From Phytohabitans sp037414955 (lineage in GTDB: Bacteria > Actinomycetota > Actinomycetes > Mycobacteriales > Micromonosporaceae), in the NCBI GenBank assembly GCA_037414955.1, contig JBBEWH010000013.1, positions 92,757 through 156,756 of the forward strand: a DNA stretch of 64,000 bases, written 5' to 3'. Positions within the stretch are counted from its first letter, which is position 1; every line of letters begins with the position of its first letter. Below are positions 9,023 to 19,289 of the stretch, piece after piece. The notes beneath the pieces were generated by a model. It was not told the origin of the DNA. It searched no databases and worked only from the letters and a program-made list of their open reading frames with translations. Made by a program: the position numbers and the translations under genes.

Positions 9023-9877
9023 ATGATGCGCGGATGGGATCCGACGTGGGACCAAGCGACACTGGATCGGCAATACTCGCCCAGCTCGTGTGTGCCAAGC
9101 ATCGACTACTATCTTCAGGAGTACGCCCGGTTGAGCGCGGATGCGCGTCAGGCAGAAATCGTACGAACGGATCTGCGCTACGGAGAAAGCCCTGACGAAG
9201 TCCTTGATCTGTTTCCCAGCGAGGCACCGGACGCGCCATTGCAGATCTTCATCCATGGGGGCAACTGGCAAGAACTGACCAAGGATAGTTCCGCATTCGC
9301 GGTGCGGCCGTTTCTTCGCCAAGGCGCCGCCTTTGCGGTGGTGAACTACGGGCTCGCCCCCTCCGTCCCGCTCGACGAGATGATCTCCATGATCTGCCGC
9401 AGCGTCGACTGGCTCCGTGTGCACGCTTCAGAACTAGGTTTCAATCCCCAGCGGATGCACCTGAGTGGCGCCTCTGCCGGCGCGCACCTCGTGGCCATGG
9501 CCCTGGTGCGTAAAATCCCTGAAGTCGCCGGAGTCACCCTGATGAGCGGCATGTACGACCTGGAGCCGGTCAGACATTCATACATCAACCTGGCCCTTCG
9601 CCTCGACGCAGCCGCCGCACGGCGTAACAGCCCGATCCATCACCTCCCGTCGGCGTTGCCTCCGGTAGTCATCGCCCGCGGTGGCAACGAGACGGACGAG
9701 TACATCAGACAGCACGACATCATGGTGACAGCGCTCCGCGAACGGACCCGAGTCGTCGAGGTCGTCGAAGCTGGGCGAAACCATTTCGACCTGCCGTATG
9801 ACCTCGGCGTTGCGGGCACCGCACTCGGCGACGCGGTCCTCGCGCAGATGGGGCTAACCGATTCCGGCGAAACATAG
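9023..9877 (+). CDS. alpha/beta hydrolase, kynurenine-formamidase-like
   Basis: 284-residue cytosolic alpha/beta hydrolase. It has the oxyanion-hole motif HGGNW (about residue 78), the nucleophile elbow GASAGAH (Ser near 151), an Asp region around GGNETDE and a C-terminal NHFDLP His. The HGGNW/GASAGAH pairing and the N-terminal segment are those of arylformamidase-like enzymes, which hydrolyse N-formylkynurenine; other esterases share the motifs, so substrate is inferred. AAGAAGGA lies just upstream of ATG 9023. Last gene of the left-hand peptide locus on the plus strand. Confidence 0.78.
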   Translation: MMRGWDPTWDQATLDRQYSPSSCVPSIDYYLQEYARLSADARQAEIVRTDLRYGESPDEVLDLFPSEAPDAPLQIFIHGGNWQELTKDSSAFAVRPFLRQGAAFAVVNYGLAPSVPLDEMISMICRSVDWLRVHASELGFNPQRMHLSGASAGAHLVAMALVRKIPEVAGVTLMSGMYDLEPVRHSYINLALRLDAAAARRNSPIHHLPSALPPVVIARGGNETDEYIRQHDIMVTALRERTRVVEVVEAGRNHFDLPYDLGVAGTALGDAVLAQMGLTDSGET

Positions 9878-9888
9878 CCGGCGACAAT

Positions 9889-9941
9889 CAGAGGTGCGGC
9901 GGCGCCGCATACACAAGCTGGACCTTCCGACGCCTAGAGCG
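9889..9941. terminator. stem-loops between convergent genes
   Basis: Two short hairpins lie between the alpha/beta hydrolase and the minus-strand AMP-ligase gene: TGCGGC-ggc-GCCGCA and CGACGC-ctaga-GCGTCG. No U-tract follows either, as is usual in high-GC actinobacteria. Weak but positioned as a bidirectional terminator. Confidence 0.4.
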
Positions 9942-11706
9942 TCGCGGCGGCCCGCACCTGAGACCAGGTCACGTGGGCGGTGGCGTCGGCGACGGAGGCC
10001 GCCACCACCTCCAGGGCCCGGCGCCGCACGTCGTCGGGCAGGTCGGTGCCGAACCGGTCGGCGAACAGGACGGTCTGGGGTCGGGCCAGGCCACCGAGCG
10101 CCTCGCGGACGATGGCGACCAGTTCGCCCGCGAGCGCCGGCCCGGCCAGCGCGTCCGGCGTGGGGACGACGCATGCGACGATCCGGCGACCGACGCGCGG
10201 GTCGGCGACGGACACCACCTCCGCGGCGCGCAGGAACGGGTGCTCGAGCAGGACGTCGCGCACCTCGGCCAGCGAGACGAGCTGGCCGGAGACGCTGACC
10301 ACGGGGTCGATCCGGCCGAGGAACTCCAGTTGCCCGTTGCCATGGCGCACCGCACGGTCGCCGGTGGCGTACACACCGGGCCAGCGCCGCCAGTGGTCGT
10401 ACCCGATCTCACCCTCGATGGCCCGTAGCGTGCCGGCCCATGGCCGGCGCAGGACCAGCTCTCCCGCCGTACCGTCGGGCACCTCACTCGCGCCGTCGAC
10501 GACCGCCAGTCCGGCGTCGGGCAGCCGACCGGGGTCGGCCGGCGCGTCGACAGCGACGATCCCACCCAGCTCGATCTGCCCCCACGCGTCCACCACCGCG
10601 TCTTTTTCGCCCGTGACCCGGTCGGCGATCCAAGCGCGCAGGTCCGGCCGTAGCGGCTCGCCCATCGCGATGACCCGGTTGAGCGTACGCAGCGAGGACT
10701 CTGGTGGGGCGGCGTCGGCCCAGCCGCGTACCCGGGCGAGCACGGAAGGTGTGGTGAGGACCGTGCTGACGGCGTACCGCTCGATGATGTCCCACAGCCG
10801 CCGGTGGTTCGGTATGTCGACGGTGCCCTCGAACATCACGGTGGTGTCGCCGCAGGCGAGCGGGCCGAGCACGCCGTGCACCTGGGCGCCGATGGACGCG
10901 AGGTCGACGGGGCACCAGAATGCCCCGCCGTGGCTGAGCCCGTACCGGTGCACGGCGCTCGCCGCGGCCAGCAGGTTCGCGGTGCCGTGAACGGCGAGGA
11001 CCGGTCGCCCGCGCCGGTGGGCCAGCCAGGTCAGCAGCAGCGGATGCTCGGCCGGCAGGGCCGGCACTGGGTCGACCGGCGCCGGTGGCGGCATTCGCGC
11101 CGGGGCGAGCAGGTCGTGCAGCCAGCGGTCGCCTTCGTACCAGGCGACGTCCAGGCCGGTCCGGCGGACGACCACGGTGTGCTGGACACCGCCGGCGGCG
11201 GTCAACGCCTCGTCCACTCTGGACTTGGTGGGGATGATGGTGCCGTGCCGCCACGCGCCGTCCTGGGTGATCAGGACCCTCGGTGCGACGAACTCCAGCC
11301 GCTCGGCCAGCGCCTCGACCGGCAGCGGCGTCGGGATCAAGCAGAACGGCGCGCCGATCCGCGCGCAGGCCAACATCGCCGCGACCGCCTCGGGCAGCCA
11401 GCCCAGGTGCAGCGCGACCCGGTCGCCCGGGGCTACACCGAGACTGCGCAGCGCCACCGCCAGCGCGGCCACCTCCCTGTCCAGTTCGCCGAAGGTCAGC
11501 GTGCGCCGATCGCCCGGCTCGCCCTCCCAGTGGATGGCCGCTCGGTCCGCGGGGTGCCGGTCCGCGCAGTTGACCGCGGCGTTGAGCGTGCCGTCGCGGA
11601 ACCACCGGCCGAGCCGATCCACCGGCTCGTACGCCGCGCTGGGCGGCGTGGTCCAGGTCAGGGTGTCGGCCACCGCGGCCCATCGGGGGTCGGCCGGCTC
11701 AGGCAT
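9934..11706 (-). CDS. acetyl-CoA-synthetase-like AMP-ligase with degenerate active site
   Basis: About 590 residues with an acetyl-CoA-synthetase-type N-terminus (WFRDGTLNAAVNCADRHP) and ligase-like core. Key motifs are eroded: the P-loop region, normally TSGTTGxPKG, reads LLTWLAHRRGRP; the YGxTE-type motif reads WGQIELGG; the C-terminal catalytic lysine region is DLPDDVRRRAL with no Lys. The YATGD motif survives. ATG 11706 overlaps the stop of the IclR gene (ATGCCTGA), so the two are coupled; upstream codons to 11730 are less likely. Divergent from the importer operon that carries two more AMP-ligase-family genes. It may be a non-catalytic or mechanistically altered member, or bind acyl ligands; not obviously a pseudogene, since the frame is intact and codon use normal. 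Confidence 0.75.
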   Translation of the reverse strand: MPEPADPRWAAVADTLTWTTPPSAAYEPVDRLGRWFRDGTLNAAVNCADRHPADRAAIHWEGEPGDRRTLTFGELDREVAALAVALRSLGVAPGDRVALHLGWLPEAVAAMLACARIGAPFCLIPTPLPVEALAERLEFVAPRVLITQDGAWRHGTIIPTKSRVDEALTAAGGVQHTVVVRRTGLDVAWYEGDRWLHDLLAPARMPPPAPVDPVPALPAEHPLLLTWLAHRRGRPVLAVHGTANLLAAASAVHRYGLSHGGAFWCPVDLASIGAQVHGVLGPLACGDTTVMFEGTVDIPNHRRLWDIIERYAVSTVLTTPSVLARVRGWADAAPPESSLRTLNRVIAMGEPLRPDLRAWIADRVTGEKDAVVDAWGQIELGGIVAVDAPADPGRLPDAGLAVVDGASEVPDGTAGELVLRRPWAGTLRAIEGEIGYDHWRRWPGVYATGDRAVRHGNGQLEFLGRIDPVVSVSGQLVSLAEVRDVLLEHPFLRAAEVVSVADPRVGRRIVACVVPTPDALAGPALAGELVAIVREALGGLARPQTVLFADRFGTDLPDDVRRRALEVVAASVADATAHVTWSQVRAAATL

Positions 11707-12436
11707 GGCCGAGCATCCGGCCCGCCGCACTGGTCGCGCGGGTCAGCTCCACCGCCGCCTTGGCGACCAGGTCCTCGTCCCCGACCGAGGCGACCAGCGC
11801 GGCGGCGGTCCGGCCGGAGCCGTCGACCACCGGCACGGCCACCTCGATCAATTCGTGCCCGGGTACCGGCAGCGCCAGGTGGTCCGCCGTGCGCCAGGCC
11901 GCTCGCCCCTGGCCCGCGGCGCGCCGCTGCTCCTCGTCGGCCCGCGCGACCGCCTGCTCCCAGCCGGTGTCGTCGGCGCGCGCGGCGAGCATCCGCCCGG
12001 GGGCGGTGGACAGTGCCGGGACGATCCGGTGCGGCTCGCGGTACAGCACGCCGTCACCCCCCTCGACCCGATCCACGTACGCGACGCTGCCGCGCAGGTA
12101 CAGCGCGACGTACACGGAATTGCCCAGGGCGTCCCGCACCGCCGGCAGGTATGGCGAGAGCGCGGCGAGCACCGGCAGGCGGGCGAGGTACCGGTGCGAG
12201 AAGCGGACCAGCTCGGGTCCGAGCCCGTATCGCGCCGAGTGGGTGTCCTGCTCGACGAGCCCCGCCAGGCTGAGCGAGCGGAGCAGCCGGTGCACGGTCG
12301 GCACCGACAGACCGGACCGTTCGGCGAGGCCGGTGAGGTGCTGGTACGGCGCACCGTCGGCGAGCAGGTGAAGCAGCGTGACCGCGTTGCGCACGGTGCC
12401 GAGCGAGCCGCGCAGATCCGCCTCCATACCGGTCAC
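11699..12436 (-). CDS. IclR-family transcriptional regulator
   Basis: 245 residues. N-terminal winged helix (LTGLAERSGLSVPTVHRLLRSL, split here as AERSGLSVPTVHR then LLRSLSLAGLV) and a C-terminal effector domain with RMLAAR and the VAVPV segment characteristic of IclR proteins. GTG 12436 is the listed start; ATG 12427 is three codons inside. Sits between the degenerate AMP-ligase and the divergent liv-type operon, so it likely controls uptake and activation of the same carboxylic compound (inference from IclR regulators of aromatic/acid catabolism). Confidence 0.88.
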   Translation of the reverse strand: MTGMEADLRGSLGTVRNAVTLLHLLADGAPYQHLTGLAERSGLSVPTVHRLLRSLSLAGLVEQDTHSARYGLGPELVRFSHRYLARLPVLAALSPYLPAVRDALGNSVYVALYLRGSVAYVDRVEGGDGVLYREPHRIVPALSTAPGRMLAARADDTGWEQAVARADEEQRRAAGQGRAAWRTADHLALPVPGHELIEVAVPVVDGSGRTAAALVASVGDEDLVAKAAVELTRATSAAGRMLGHA

Positions 12437-12479
12437 GGGAGCACGGTATCAACTCGAACGTCGAATCCGAATAGGGTAG

Positions 12480-12530
12480 TTGACTTTCACATACTGGAAA
12501 CCTACCGTCAGGTCACTGCACCACTGGAGG
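12480..12530 (+). promoter_or_regulatory. candidate promoter and RBS of the liv-type operon
   Basis: TTGACT at 12480-12485, 17-base spacer, TACCGT at 12503-12508 matches an actinobacterial sigma-70-type promoter (TANNNT -10). GGAGG at 12526-12530 is the ribosome binding site of livG. The shared intergenic region is 101 bp. Confidence 0.5.
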
Positions 12531-12537
12531 TAGCGGC

Positions 12538-13404
12538 GTGATCACTCGGGAGTATCGCTTTCCGCTCAACAGCAGCACGCTGCCCCCCGGTCGACCGCTG
12601 CTGGAGGTCGACGATCTCGGCCTGCGCTTCGGTGGTGTGCAGGCGCTCGCCGGGGTGTCGTTACAGGTCCGGCAAGGAGAGATCCACGCGGTCATCGGCC
12701 CGAACGGCGCCGGCAAGTCCAGCCTCCTCAACTGCGTGTCCGGGCTGTACCGCCCGCAGCGCGGCCGCGTAACCCTGCACACCGCCGACGGCCCGGTCCG
12801 GCTTCTCGGCCGGGCGCCGCACCGCATCGCCCGCCTCGGCGTGGCCCGCTCGTTTCAGAACATCGAGCTGTTCCGGCACCTGACCGTGCTGGAGAACCTC
12901 CTGCTCGGCCGGCACCACCGGATGAGCACCGCGCTGCTGCCGGCGCTGCTGTGGTTCGGGCCGGCGCGCCGGCAGGAGATCGCCCACCGTGAGCTGGTCG
13001 AAGAGGTGATCGACCTACTGGAGCTGCAGGCGGTCCGGCACCAGCAGGTCGCCTCGCTCGCCTACGGATACGCCAAGCGGGTCGAGCTGGGCCGGGCACT
13101 GTGCCTGCAGCCGACCATCCTGCTGCTCGACGAGCCGATGGCCGGCATGAACACCGAGGAAAAGGAGGACATGGCTAGGTACGTGCTCGACGTCAACGAG
13201 CTGGCCGGGGTGACGGTCGTGTTGATCGAGCACGACATGGACGTCGTCATGGACATCTCGCACCAGGTCACCGTCCTGGACTTCGGCCGGCTCATCGCCT
13301 CGGGCCCTCCGGAACAGATCCGCGACGACCCGGCGGTCATCGACGCCTACCTCGGCGAGGCGGCCGGCGGCCCAGGACCGACCGGCGCCGGAGCATCCAC
13401 ATGA
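12538..13404 (+). CDS. livG: branched-chain-type ABC transporter ATP-binding protein (LivG)
   Basis: 288 residues. Walker A GPNGAGKSS, Q-loop SFQNIELF, Walker B ILLLDEPMAGM and H-switch IEHDMD are intact. The ABC signature reads YGYAKRVELGRAL instead of LSGGQ, a variation seen in LivG proteins. Start GTG 12538 has GGAGG seven bases upstream. First gene of a chain of start-stop-coupled genes (livG, ligase, livH, livM, livJ, livF, PaaK-like). Peripheral, on the inner face of the membrane. Confidence 0.92.
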   Translation: MITREYRFPLNSSTLPPGRPLLEVDDLGLRFGGVQALAGVSLQVRQGEIHAVIGPNGAGKSSLLNCVSGLYRPQRGRVTLHTADGPVRLLGRAPHRIARLGVARSFQNIELFRHLTVLENLLLGRHHRMSTALLPALLWFGPARRQEIAHRELVEEVIDLLELQAVRHQQVASLAYGYAKRVELGRALCLQPTILLLDEPMAGMNTEEKEDMARYVLDVNELAGVTVVLIEHDMDVVMDISHQVTVLDFGRLIASGPPEQIRDDPAVIDAYLGEAAGGPGPTGAGAST

Positions 13405-15329
13405 GTCGGCCGGACACCTTTCCCCGGCTGCTGGCGCAGCACGCCGCACAGCAGCCCCACGCCGTCGCGCTACAGGAGAAGCGGTACGGGATCTGGCAGC
13501 CGGTGACCTGGGCGCAGTACGCCCGGCGAGTGCACGACTTCGCGTACGGCTTGGCCGAATTGGGCGTGCAGCGCGGCGAGGTGGTCGCCGTGCTCGGCGA
13601 CAACCGGCCGGAGTGGCTGATCACGGAGCTCGCCGCCCAGTGCCTGGGTGCCTGTGTCGTCGGGGTGTATCCGACCAGCATCGGCGACGAGGTCCGGCAC
13701 GTCCTGGACACCGCCGAGGTCGGGGTGGTCGTGGCAGAGGACCAGGAACAGGTCGACAAGCTGATCCGGCTCAAGGACGCACTGCCCAAGCTGACCACGA
13801 TCGTGTACTACGACCCGCGCGGGCTCACCGGCTACCCGCAGCCCTACCTGGCGACGTTCGGCGACGTCGAGGCGGCCGGGGCACAGGCCCGGGCCCGGGA
13901 CCCGCGGCGGCTCGACGCCGAGATCGCCCAGGGCGATCCGGCCGACACCGCGGTCATCTGTACCACCTCCGGGACCACGGCCCGGCCGAAACTCGCCGAG
14001 CTGTCACACGCGAACCTGCTCGCGATGGCCGAGCACCTCACCGAGATCGACCCGATCGGACCCGGCTACCGGTACGTGTCGTTCCTGCCGCTGGCGTGGA
14101 TCGGCGAGCAGATGCTGGCCGTCGCGTGCGGACTGCGCTCGAGCATGACGCTGTCGTTCCCGGAGCGGGCGGCGACCCAGCGAACGGACCTGCGGGAGAT
14201 CGGCCCGGATCTGATGTTCAGCCCGCCGCGGATCTGGGAGTCGATGCTCTCCGAGGTTCAGGTCCGCATCGACGAGGCCGGTTGGCTCAAGCGCCGGGTG
14301 TTCGCCTGGGCGTACCGGGTGGGCGATCGGGCGGCGACCCGGCCCGGCCGGCGCGGCGGCGCCCTCTGGCGGATCGCCGATCTGGCCGGGCTGCGGCCGG
14401 TACGCGATCAGCTTGGCCTGGCCCGGGTGCGGCGCTGCTACACCGGTGGAGCACCGCTGTCGCCGGACGTGTTCCGGTTCTTCCACGCGATCGGGGTCAA
14501 CCTCAAGCAGATCTACGGCCAGACCGAGATCTGCGGTATCGCCGTGGCGCACCGCGACGGCGGCGTGCGGTTCCACACTGTCGGCGCGCCGATCCCCGGC
14601 ACCGAGCTACGCATCGCCGATGACGGCGAGATCCTGCTGCGCTCGGCGAGCGTCTTCCGCCGCTACCTGCACGATCCGCGGGCCACCGCGCGCGTCAAGA
14701 CGGCAGAGGGCTGGCTGCACACTGGCGACGCCGGGTACCTCGACGATGGGGAGCTGGTCGTCATCGACCGGCAGTCCGACGTGCTGTCACTGCCCGACGG
14801 CAGCCGGTTCTCCTCCGCGTTCATCGAGAACAGGCTCAAGTTCTCCCCGTACGTGGAGGAGGCGGTCAGCTTCCACGGCGCGGCCGGCATCACCGCGATG
14901 GTGTGCGTCGACCCTCGGGTGGTCGGCGCCTGGGCCGAGCGGGCCCGGCTCGGCTACACCACCTACACCGACCTGGCCGGCAAGCCGGAGGTGGCCGACC
15001 TGCTCGCCGAGGAGGTGGCCCAAGCCAACGCCGACCTTCCGGAGCCGATCCGGGTGCGCCGGTTCACGCTGCTGCACAAGCAACTCGACCCGGACGACGA
15101 CGAGATCACCCGGACCCGCAAGGTCCGCCGGAGCGTGGTCAGCGACCGGTACGCCGCCATCATCGCCGCCCTGGACCGGGGCGACGCGTCGGTGGACGTG
15201 CACACCACGGTCAGCTACCAGGACGGCACCCGCGTCGAGCGGACCATCACGCTCGCGATCCGGGAGCCGGTCAACCAGCAGGCGCTGGCACGGCGACCTC
15301 GCCGCCCGGTCTGGAGTGGACGCGTATGA
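13401..15329 (+). CDS. long-chain acyl-CoA synthetase-type AMP ligase
   Basis: 642 residues, FadD15-like. P-loop TTSGTTARPK, YGQTEICG, LHTGDAGYLDDGELVVIDR and a C-terminal region with TRTRKVRR; a core with the usual ligase chemistry (acid + ATP to acyl-AMP, then CoA thioester). Its ATG overlaps the livG stop (ATGA). Ligases of this class recur inside liv-type importer operons that import aromatic or branched acids, so the imported solute may be CoA-activated on entry (inference). Unlike the other two ligase-family genes here, its active site looks intact. Confidence 0.9.
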   Translation: MSRPDTFPRLLAQHAAQQPHAVALQEKRYGIWQPVTWAQYARRVHDFAYGLAELGVQRGEVVAVLGDNRPEWLITELAAQCLGACVVGVYPTSIGDEVRHVLDTAEVGVVVAEDQEQVDKLIRLKDALPKLTTIVYYDPRGLTGYPQPYLATFGDVEAAGAQARARDPRRLDAEIAQGDPADTAVICTTSGTTARPKLAELSHANLLAMAEHLTEIDPIGPGYRYVSFLPLAWIGEQMLAVACGLRSSMTLSFPERAATQRTDLREIGPDLMFSPPRIWESMLSEVQVRIDEAGWLKRRVFAWAYRVGDRAATRPGRRGGALWRIADLAGLRPVRDQLGLARVRRCYTGGAPLSPDVFRFFHAIGVNLKQIYGQTEICGIAVAHRDGGVRFHTVGAPIPGTELRIADDGEILLRSASVFRRYLHDPRATARVKTAEGWLHTGDAGYLDDGELVVIDRQSDVLSLPDGSRFSSAFIENRLKFSPYVEEAVSFHGAAGITAMVCVDPRVVGAWAERARLGYTTYTDLAGKPEVADLLAEEVAQANADLPEPIRVRRFTLLHKQLDPDDDEITRTRKVRRSVVSDRYAAIIAALDRGDASVDVHTTVSYQDGTRVERTITLAIREPVNQQALARRPRRPVWSGRV

Positions 15330-16195
15330 CTGACTTCATCCAATTGACGGTCTACGGCCTCGCCAACGGCGCGGTGCTCGCGCTGGCCGCGCTCGGCTTC
15401 GTCCTCATCTACAAGGCGACCAGCGTCATCAACTTCGCGCAGGGCGAGCTGCTGCTGATCGGCGCGTACCTGTTCTACACCGCGTTCGTGCTGCTTCGCC
15501 TGCCGTTGGCCGTGGCGGTCGTCGCCGGCGTCGTCGCCGCCGCGGTGCTCGGCGTGGCGATCGAGCGGGTAGTGCTACGGCCGCTGATCGGCGAGGACCC
15601 GATCGCGGTCATCATGGTGACGATCGGGCTCGCCGCGATCCTCAAAGCCGCCGTGCAGATGTTCTACGGCACCACACCGAGGCAGATGCCCAAGGTGCTG
15701 CCCACCGGATCGGTGGACATCGCCGGGGCACCGGTGCCGCTGGACCGGCTCACCGCGGTCGGGGTCGCAGCCGTGGCGCTCGCCGCGTTCGCCGCGTTCT
15801 TCCGCTGGTCCCGGCACGGCATCGCGATGCGGGCGGTCGCCGACGACCAGCAGGCCGCGCTGGCCCAGGGAATCTCGGTACGGCGAATCTTCGCGCTCGC
15901 CTGGGCGCTGGCGGCGGTCAGCGCGCTGCTGGGCGGCGTCCTGCTCGCCGACATCGCCGAGGTCAGCCAGAACCTGGCGAGTTTCGGGTTGGTCGTGTTC
16001 CCGGTGGTGATTCTCGGCGGCCTCGACTCCGTACCGGGCACCATCGTCGGCGGCGCCGTCATCGGCCTGCTCAGCCAGTACGCCGAGGGTTTTTCACCGG
16101 GTGCCTCACAGGTCGTGCCGTACGTGGCGCTGGTACTCATCCTGCTCGTGCGCCCGTACGGGCTGTTCGGCCAGGTCCGGATCGAGAGGGTGTGA
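15326..16195 (+). CDS. livH: branched-chain-type ABC transporter permease (LivH)
   Basis: 289 residues, about eight hydrophobic segments, beginning MTDFIQLTVYGLANG. LivH hallmarks: INFAQGELLLIGAY near residue 35 and VVFPVVILGGLDSVPGT near 225. ATG 15326 overlaps the ligase stop (ATGA); the frame is open upstream but is only the shadow of the ligase gene there. Inner-membrane channel half with LivM. Confidence 0.92.
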   Translation: MTDFIQLTVYGLANGAVLALAALGFVLIYKATSVINFAQGELLLIGAYLFYTAFVLLRLPLAVAVVAGVVAAAVLGVAIERVVLRPLIGEDPIAVIMVTIGLAAILKAAVQMFYGTTPRQMPKVLPTGSVDIAGAPVPLDRLTAVGVAAVALAAFAAFFRWSRHGIAMRAVADDQQAALAQGISVRRIFALAWALAAVSALLGGVLLADIAEVSQNLASFGLVVFPVVILGGLDSVPGTIVGGAVIGLLSQYAEGFSPGASQVVPYVALVLILLVRPYGLFGQVRIERV

Positions 16196-16196
16196 C

Positions 16197-17258
16197 ATGG
16201 CGGCGACCGCGACCGGTGTCTACCACACCTCCTACGCCGCCGAGCTGCGGTTGCGGCACACCGGTGCCGAGCGGTTCCGGCTGGTGCTGGTCTTCGTCGC
16301 GCTGCTCGCGCTGCCATGGACGGTCGACACCTACTGGCTGGGCATCGTCAACACGATCGGCATCGCCGTCATCGGCGCCGTCGGGCTGAACATCCTGGTC
16401 GGCTTCACCGGCCAGATCTCGCTGGGCCAGGGCGGCTTCCTGGCCGTCGGGGCGTTCACCTCGGCGCTGCTGGTCCAGCGCGCCGGCCTGCCGATCCCCC
16501 TCGCGATGACCGCGGCGGTCCTGGTCACCGCGGCCGTCGGGGCGTTCTTCGGCCTACCGGCGCTGCGGCTCAAGGGCTTGTACCTGGCGATCGCGACGAT
16601 CGCCAGCCAGGAGATCATCGTGTTCGTGGTACGCCGCTGGCGCTGGCTCACCGGCGGCCAGGGTTTCCTCGACGTCGACCGGCTCACCCTGTTCGGCTAC
16701 CGGGTGCCGCGCACCAGCTTCGAGTTCGTCTGGTACTGGATCATCGCGGGCCTCGCCGTGCTGGCCGTGCTCAGCGCCCGCAACCTGTTCCGCACCGCGC
16801 TCGGCCGGTCCTTCATGGCGGTCCGCGACCAGGACGTCGCCGCCTCGGCCATCGGGGTCGACCTGACCCGCACGAAGCTGGTCGCGTTCGCCGTCTCGTC
16901 GGGGTACGTGGGACTGGCCGGAGCGCTCACCGCGCACTACACCGAGACGGTCACCTGGGAGCGGTTCACCATCGACGTCTCGATCCAGTACCTCGCGATG
17001 ATCATCGTCGGGGGACTCGGCAGCGTCGCGGGTGCGGTGTACGGCGCGGCGTTCATCATGCTGCTGCCGCCGCTGCTGGCCGAGCTGGCCGGCAGCGTGC
17101 GCGGCTTCGCACCGTTCCTGGCCGACCAGCTACCCGCGGTCCAGGCCGCCAGCTTCGGGCTGGTGATTGTGCTGTTTCTGCTGTTCGAGCCGCGCGGGCT
17201 GGACCGGATCTGGCGTCGCGCGAAGGACTACGTCCGCTACTGGCCGTTCCGGTACTAG
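16197..17258 (+). CDS. livM: branched-chain-type ABC transporter permease (LivM)
   Basis: 353 residues, multiple membrane segments. Shows the LivM signature LVGFTGQISLGQGGFLAVG, the GLYLAIATIA segment, the coupling segment with GRSFMAVRDQDVAASAIGVD, and IIVGGLGSVAGAVYG. ATG 16197 starts one base after the livH stop. Pairs with LivH to form the pore. Confidence 0.92.
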   Translation: MAATATGVYHTSYAAELRLRHTGAERFRLVLVFVALLALPWTVDTYWLGIVNTIGIAVIGAVGLNILVGFTGQISLGQGGFLAVGAFTSALLVQRAGLPIPLAMTAAVLVTAAVGAFFGLPALRLKGLYLAIATIASQEIIVFVVRRWRWLTGGQGFLDVDRLTLFGYRVPRTSFEFVWYWIIAGLAVLAVLSARNLFRTALGRSFMAVRDQDVAASAIGVDLTRTKLVAFAVSSGYVGLAGALTAHYTETVTWERFTIDVSIQYLAMIIVGGLGSVAGAVYGAAFIMLLPPLLAELAGSVRGFAPFLADQLPAVQAASFGLVIVLFLLFEPRGLDRIWRRAKDYVRYWPFRY

Positions 17259-17270
17259 GAGGTCAAGGCC

Positions 17271-18460
17271 ATGAAGAGACTCAGCCACGCGATAGTCGCC
17301 GGTGCCGCCCTCGCGCTGGTCGCCGGCTGCGGCGGCCCCGGCGGCGGGGACGCCGGTGCCGGCACCGAAGGCAAGGAGATCGTCGTCGGCGTGCTTGCCG
17401 ACCTGAGCGGTGCGACCGCGGACGTCGGCAAGCCGTACAACGAGGGGATGCTCGCGTACGTCGACAAGATCAATGCTGCCGGCGGGATCAACGGCAGCGC
17501 GATCAAGGCGTTGAGTGAGGACTACGCGTACAAGGTGCCCACCGCCGAGGAGAAGTACAAGAAGTACGTCTCCGAGCAGGCCGTGGCGATCCAGGGCTGG
17601 GGGACCGGAGACTCGGAGGCGTTGCGGAGCAAGGTCAAAGACGACGAGCTCCCGTTCATGTCCGCCTCGTACGCCGAGGTGCTGACCGATCCCAGCCAGT
17701 CGCCGTACAACTTCGTGGTGGCCCCGACCTACTCCGACCAGATGCGCGTGGCGCTGGACCACATCGCGGCGCAGGACCCGACCGCGCAGGTCGCCGTGTT
17801 CCACCACGACTCGCCGTTCGGCACAGCGCCGCTGGCCGACGGCGCGCAATGGCTCAAGGACAAGGGCTACCGGCTCGGATACAAGGCGTACCCGATGAAG
17901 GCTGGCGCCACCGACCAGATCGGGCTGCTCCAGCAGGCCAGGGCCCAGGGCGCCAAGTACATCGTGATCCAGAACGTGTCCAGCCCGGCCGCGGTGGTCG
18001 CCCGCGACATCGCGGCCCAAAAGCTGGACATGACGATCGTCTGCCTGAACTGGTGCTCGGACGAGCTGTTCGTCAAGACCGCCGGAGCCGCGGCGGAAGG
18101 TCACCTGATGGTGCAACCGTTCGCGCCACCGAGCGCCGGCAAGCCCGGCCACCAGGAGGTCCGGCAGTACTGCCAGAGCAAGGGAATCGACCTGGACGCC
18201 AAGGGCCTGCACTTCGTGCAGGGCTGGTACACGATGCACGTGATGGTCAAGGGCATCGAGAAGGTGCTCAGCGAGGACAAAGATCTGACCGGCCCGAACC
18301 TGCGCGCCGCGTTGGAGGCGATGCCCGAGGTCGACACCGGCGGGGTCACCGGCCCGATCAAGTTCTCCGCCGACAGCCACCGAGGCAGCACCGCCTCCGG
18401 CCTCTACCGGGTCTCCGGCGGAAAGCTGACCGAGGTCTCCGCCGGGGTGGTACCGAAGCA

Positions 18461-18464
<4 letters not shown>
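17271..18464 (+). CDS. livJ: branched-chain-type substrate-binding lipoprotein (LivJ/LivK)
   Basis: 397 residues. Lipobox ALVAGC with Cys near residue 21 followed by a Gly/Asp-rich tether, then a type-I periplasmic-binding fold (IVVGVLADLSG, then GMLAYVDKINAAGGING). It would be anchored outside the membrane and deliver solute to LivHM. AGGAGG precedes ATG 17271. The ligand could be an amino acid or, given the ligases in the operon, an aromatic or aliphatic acid. Confidence 0.9.
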
Positions 18465-19276
<812 letters not shown>

Positions 19277-19289
19277 GGAAGGGGATGGC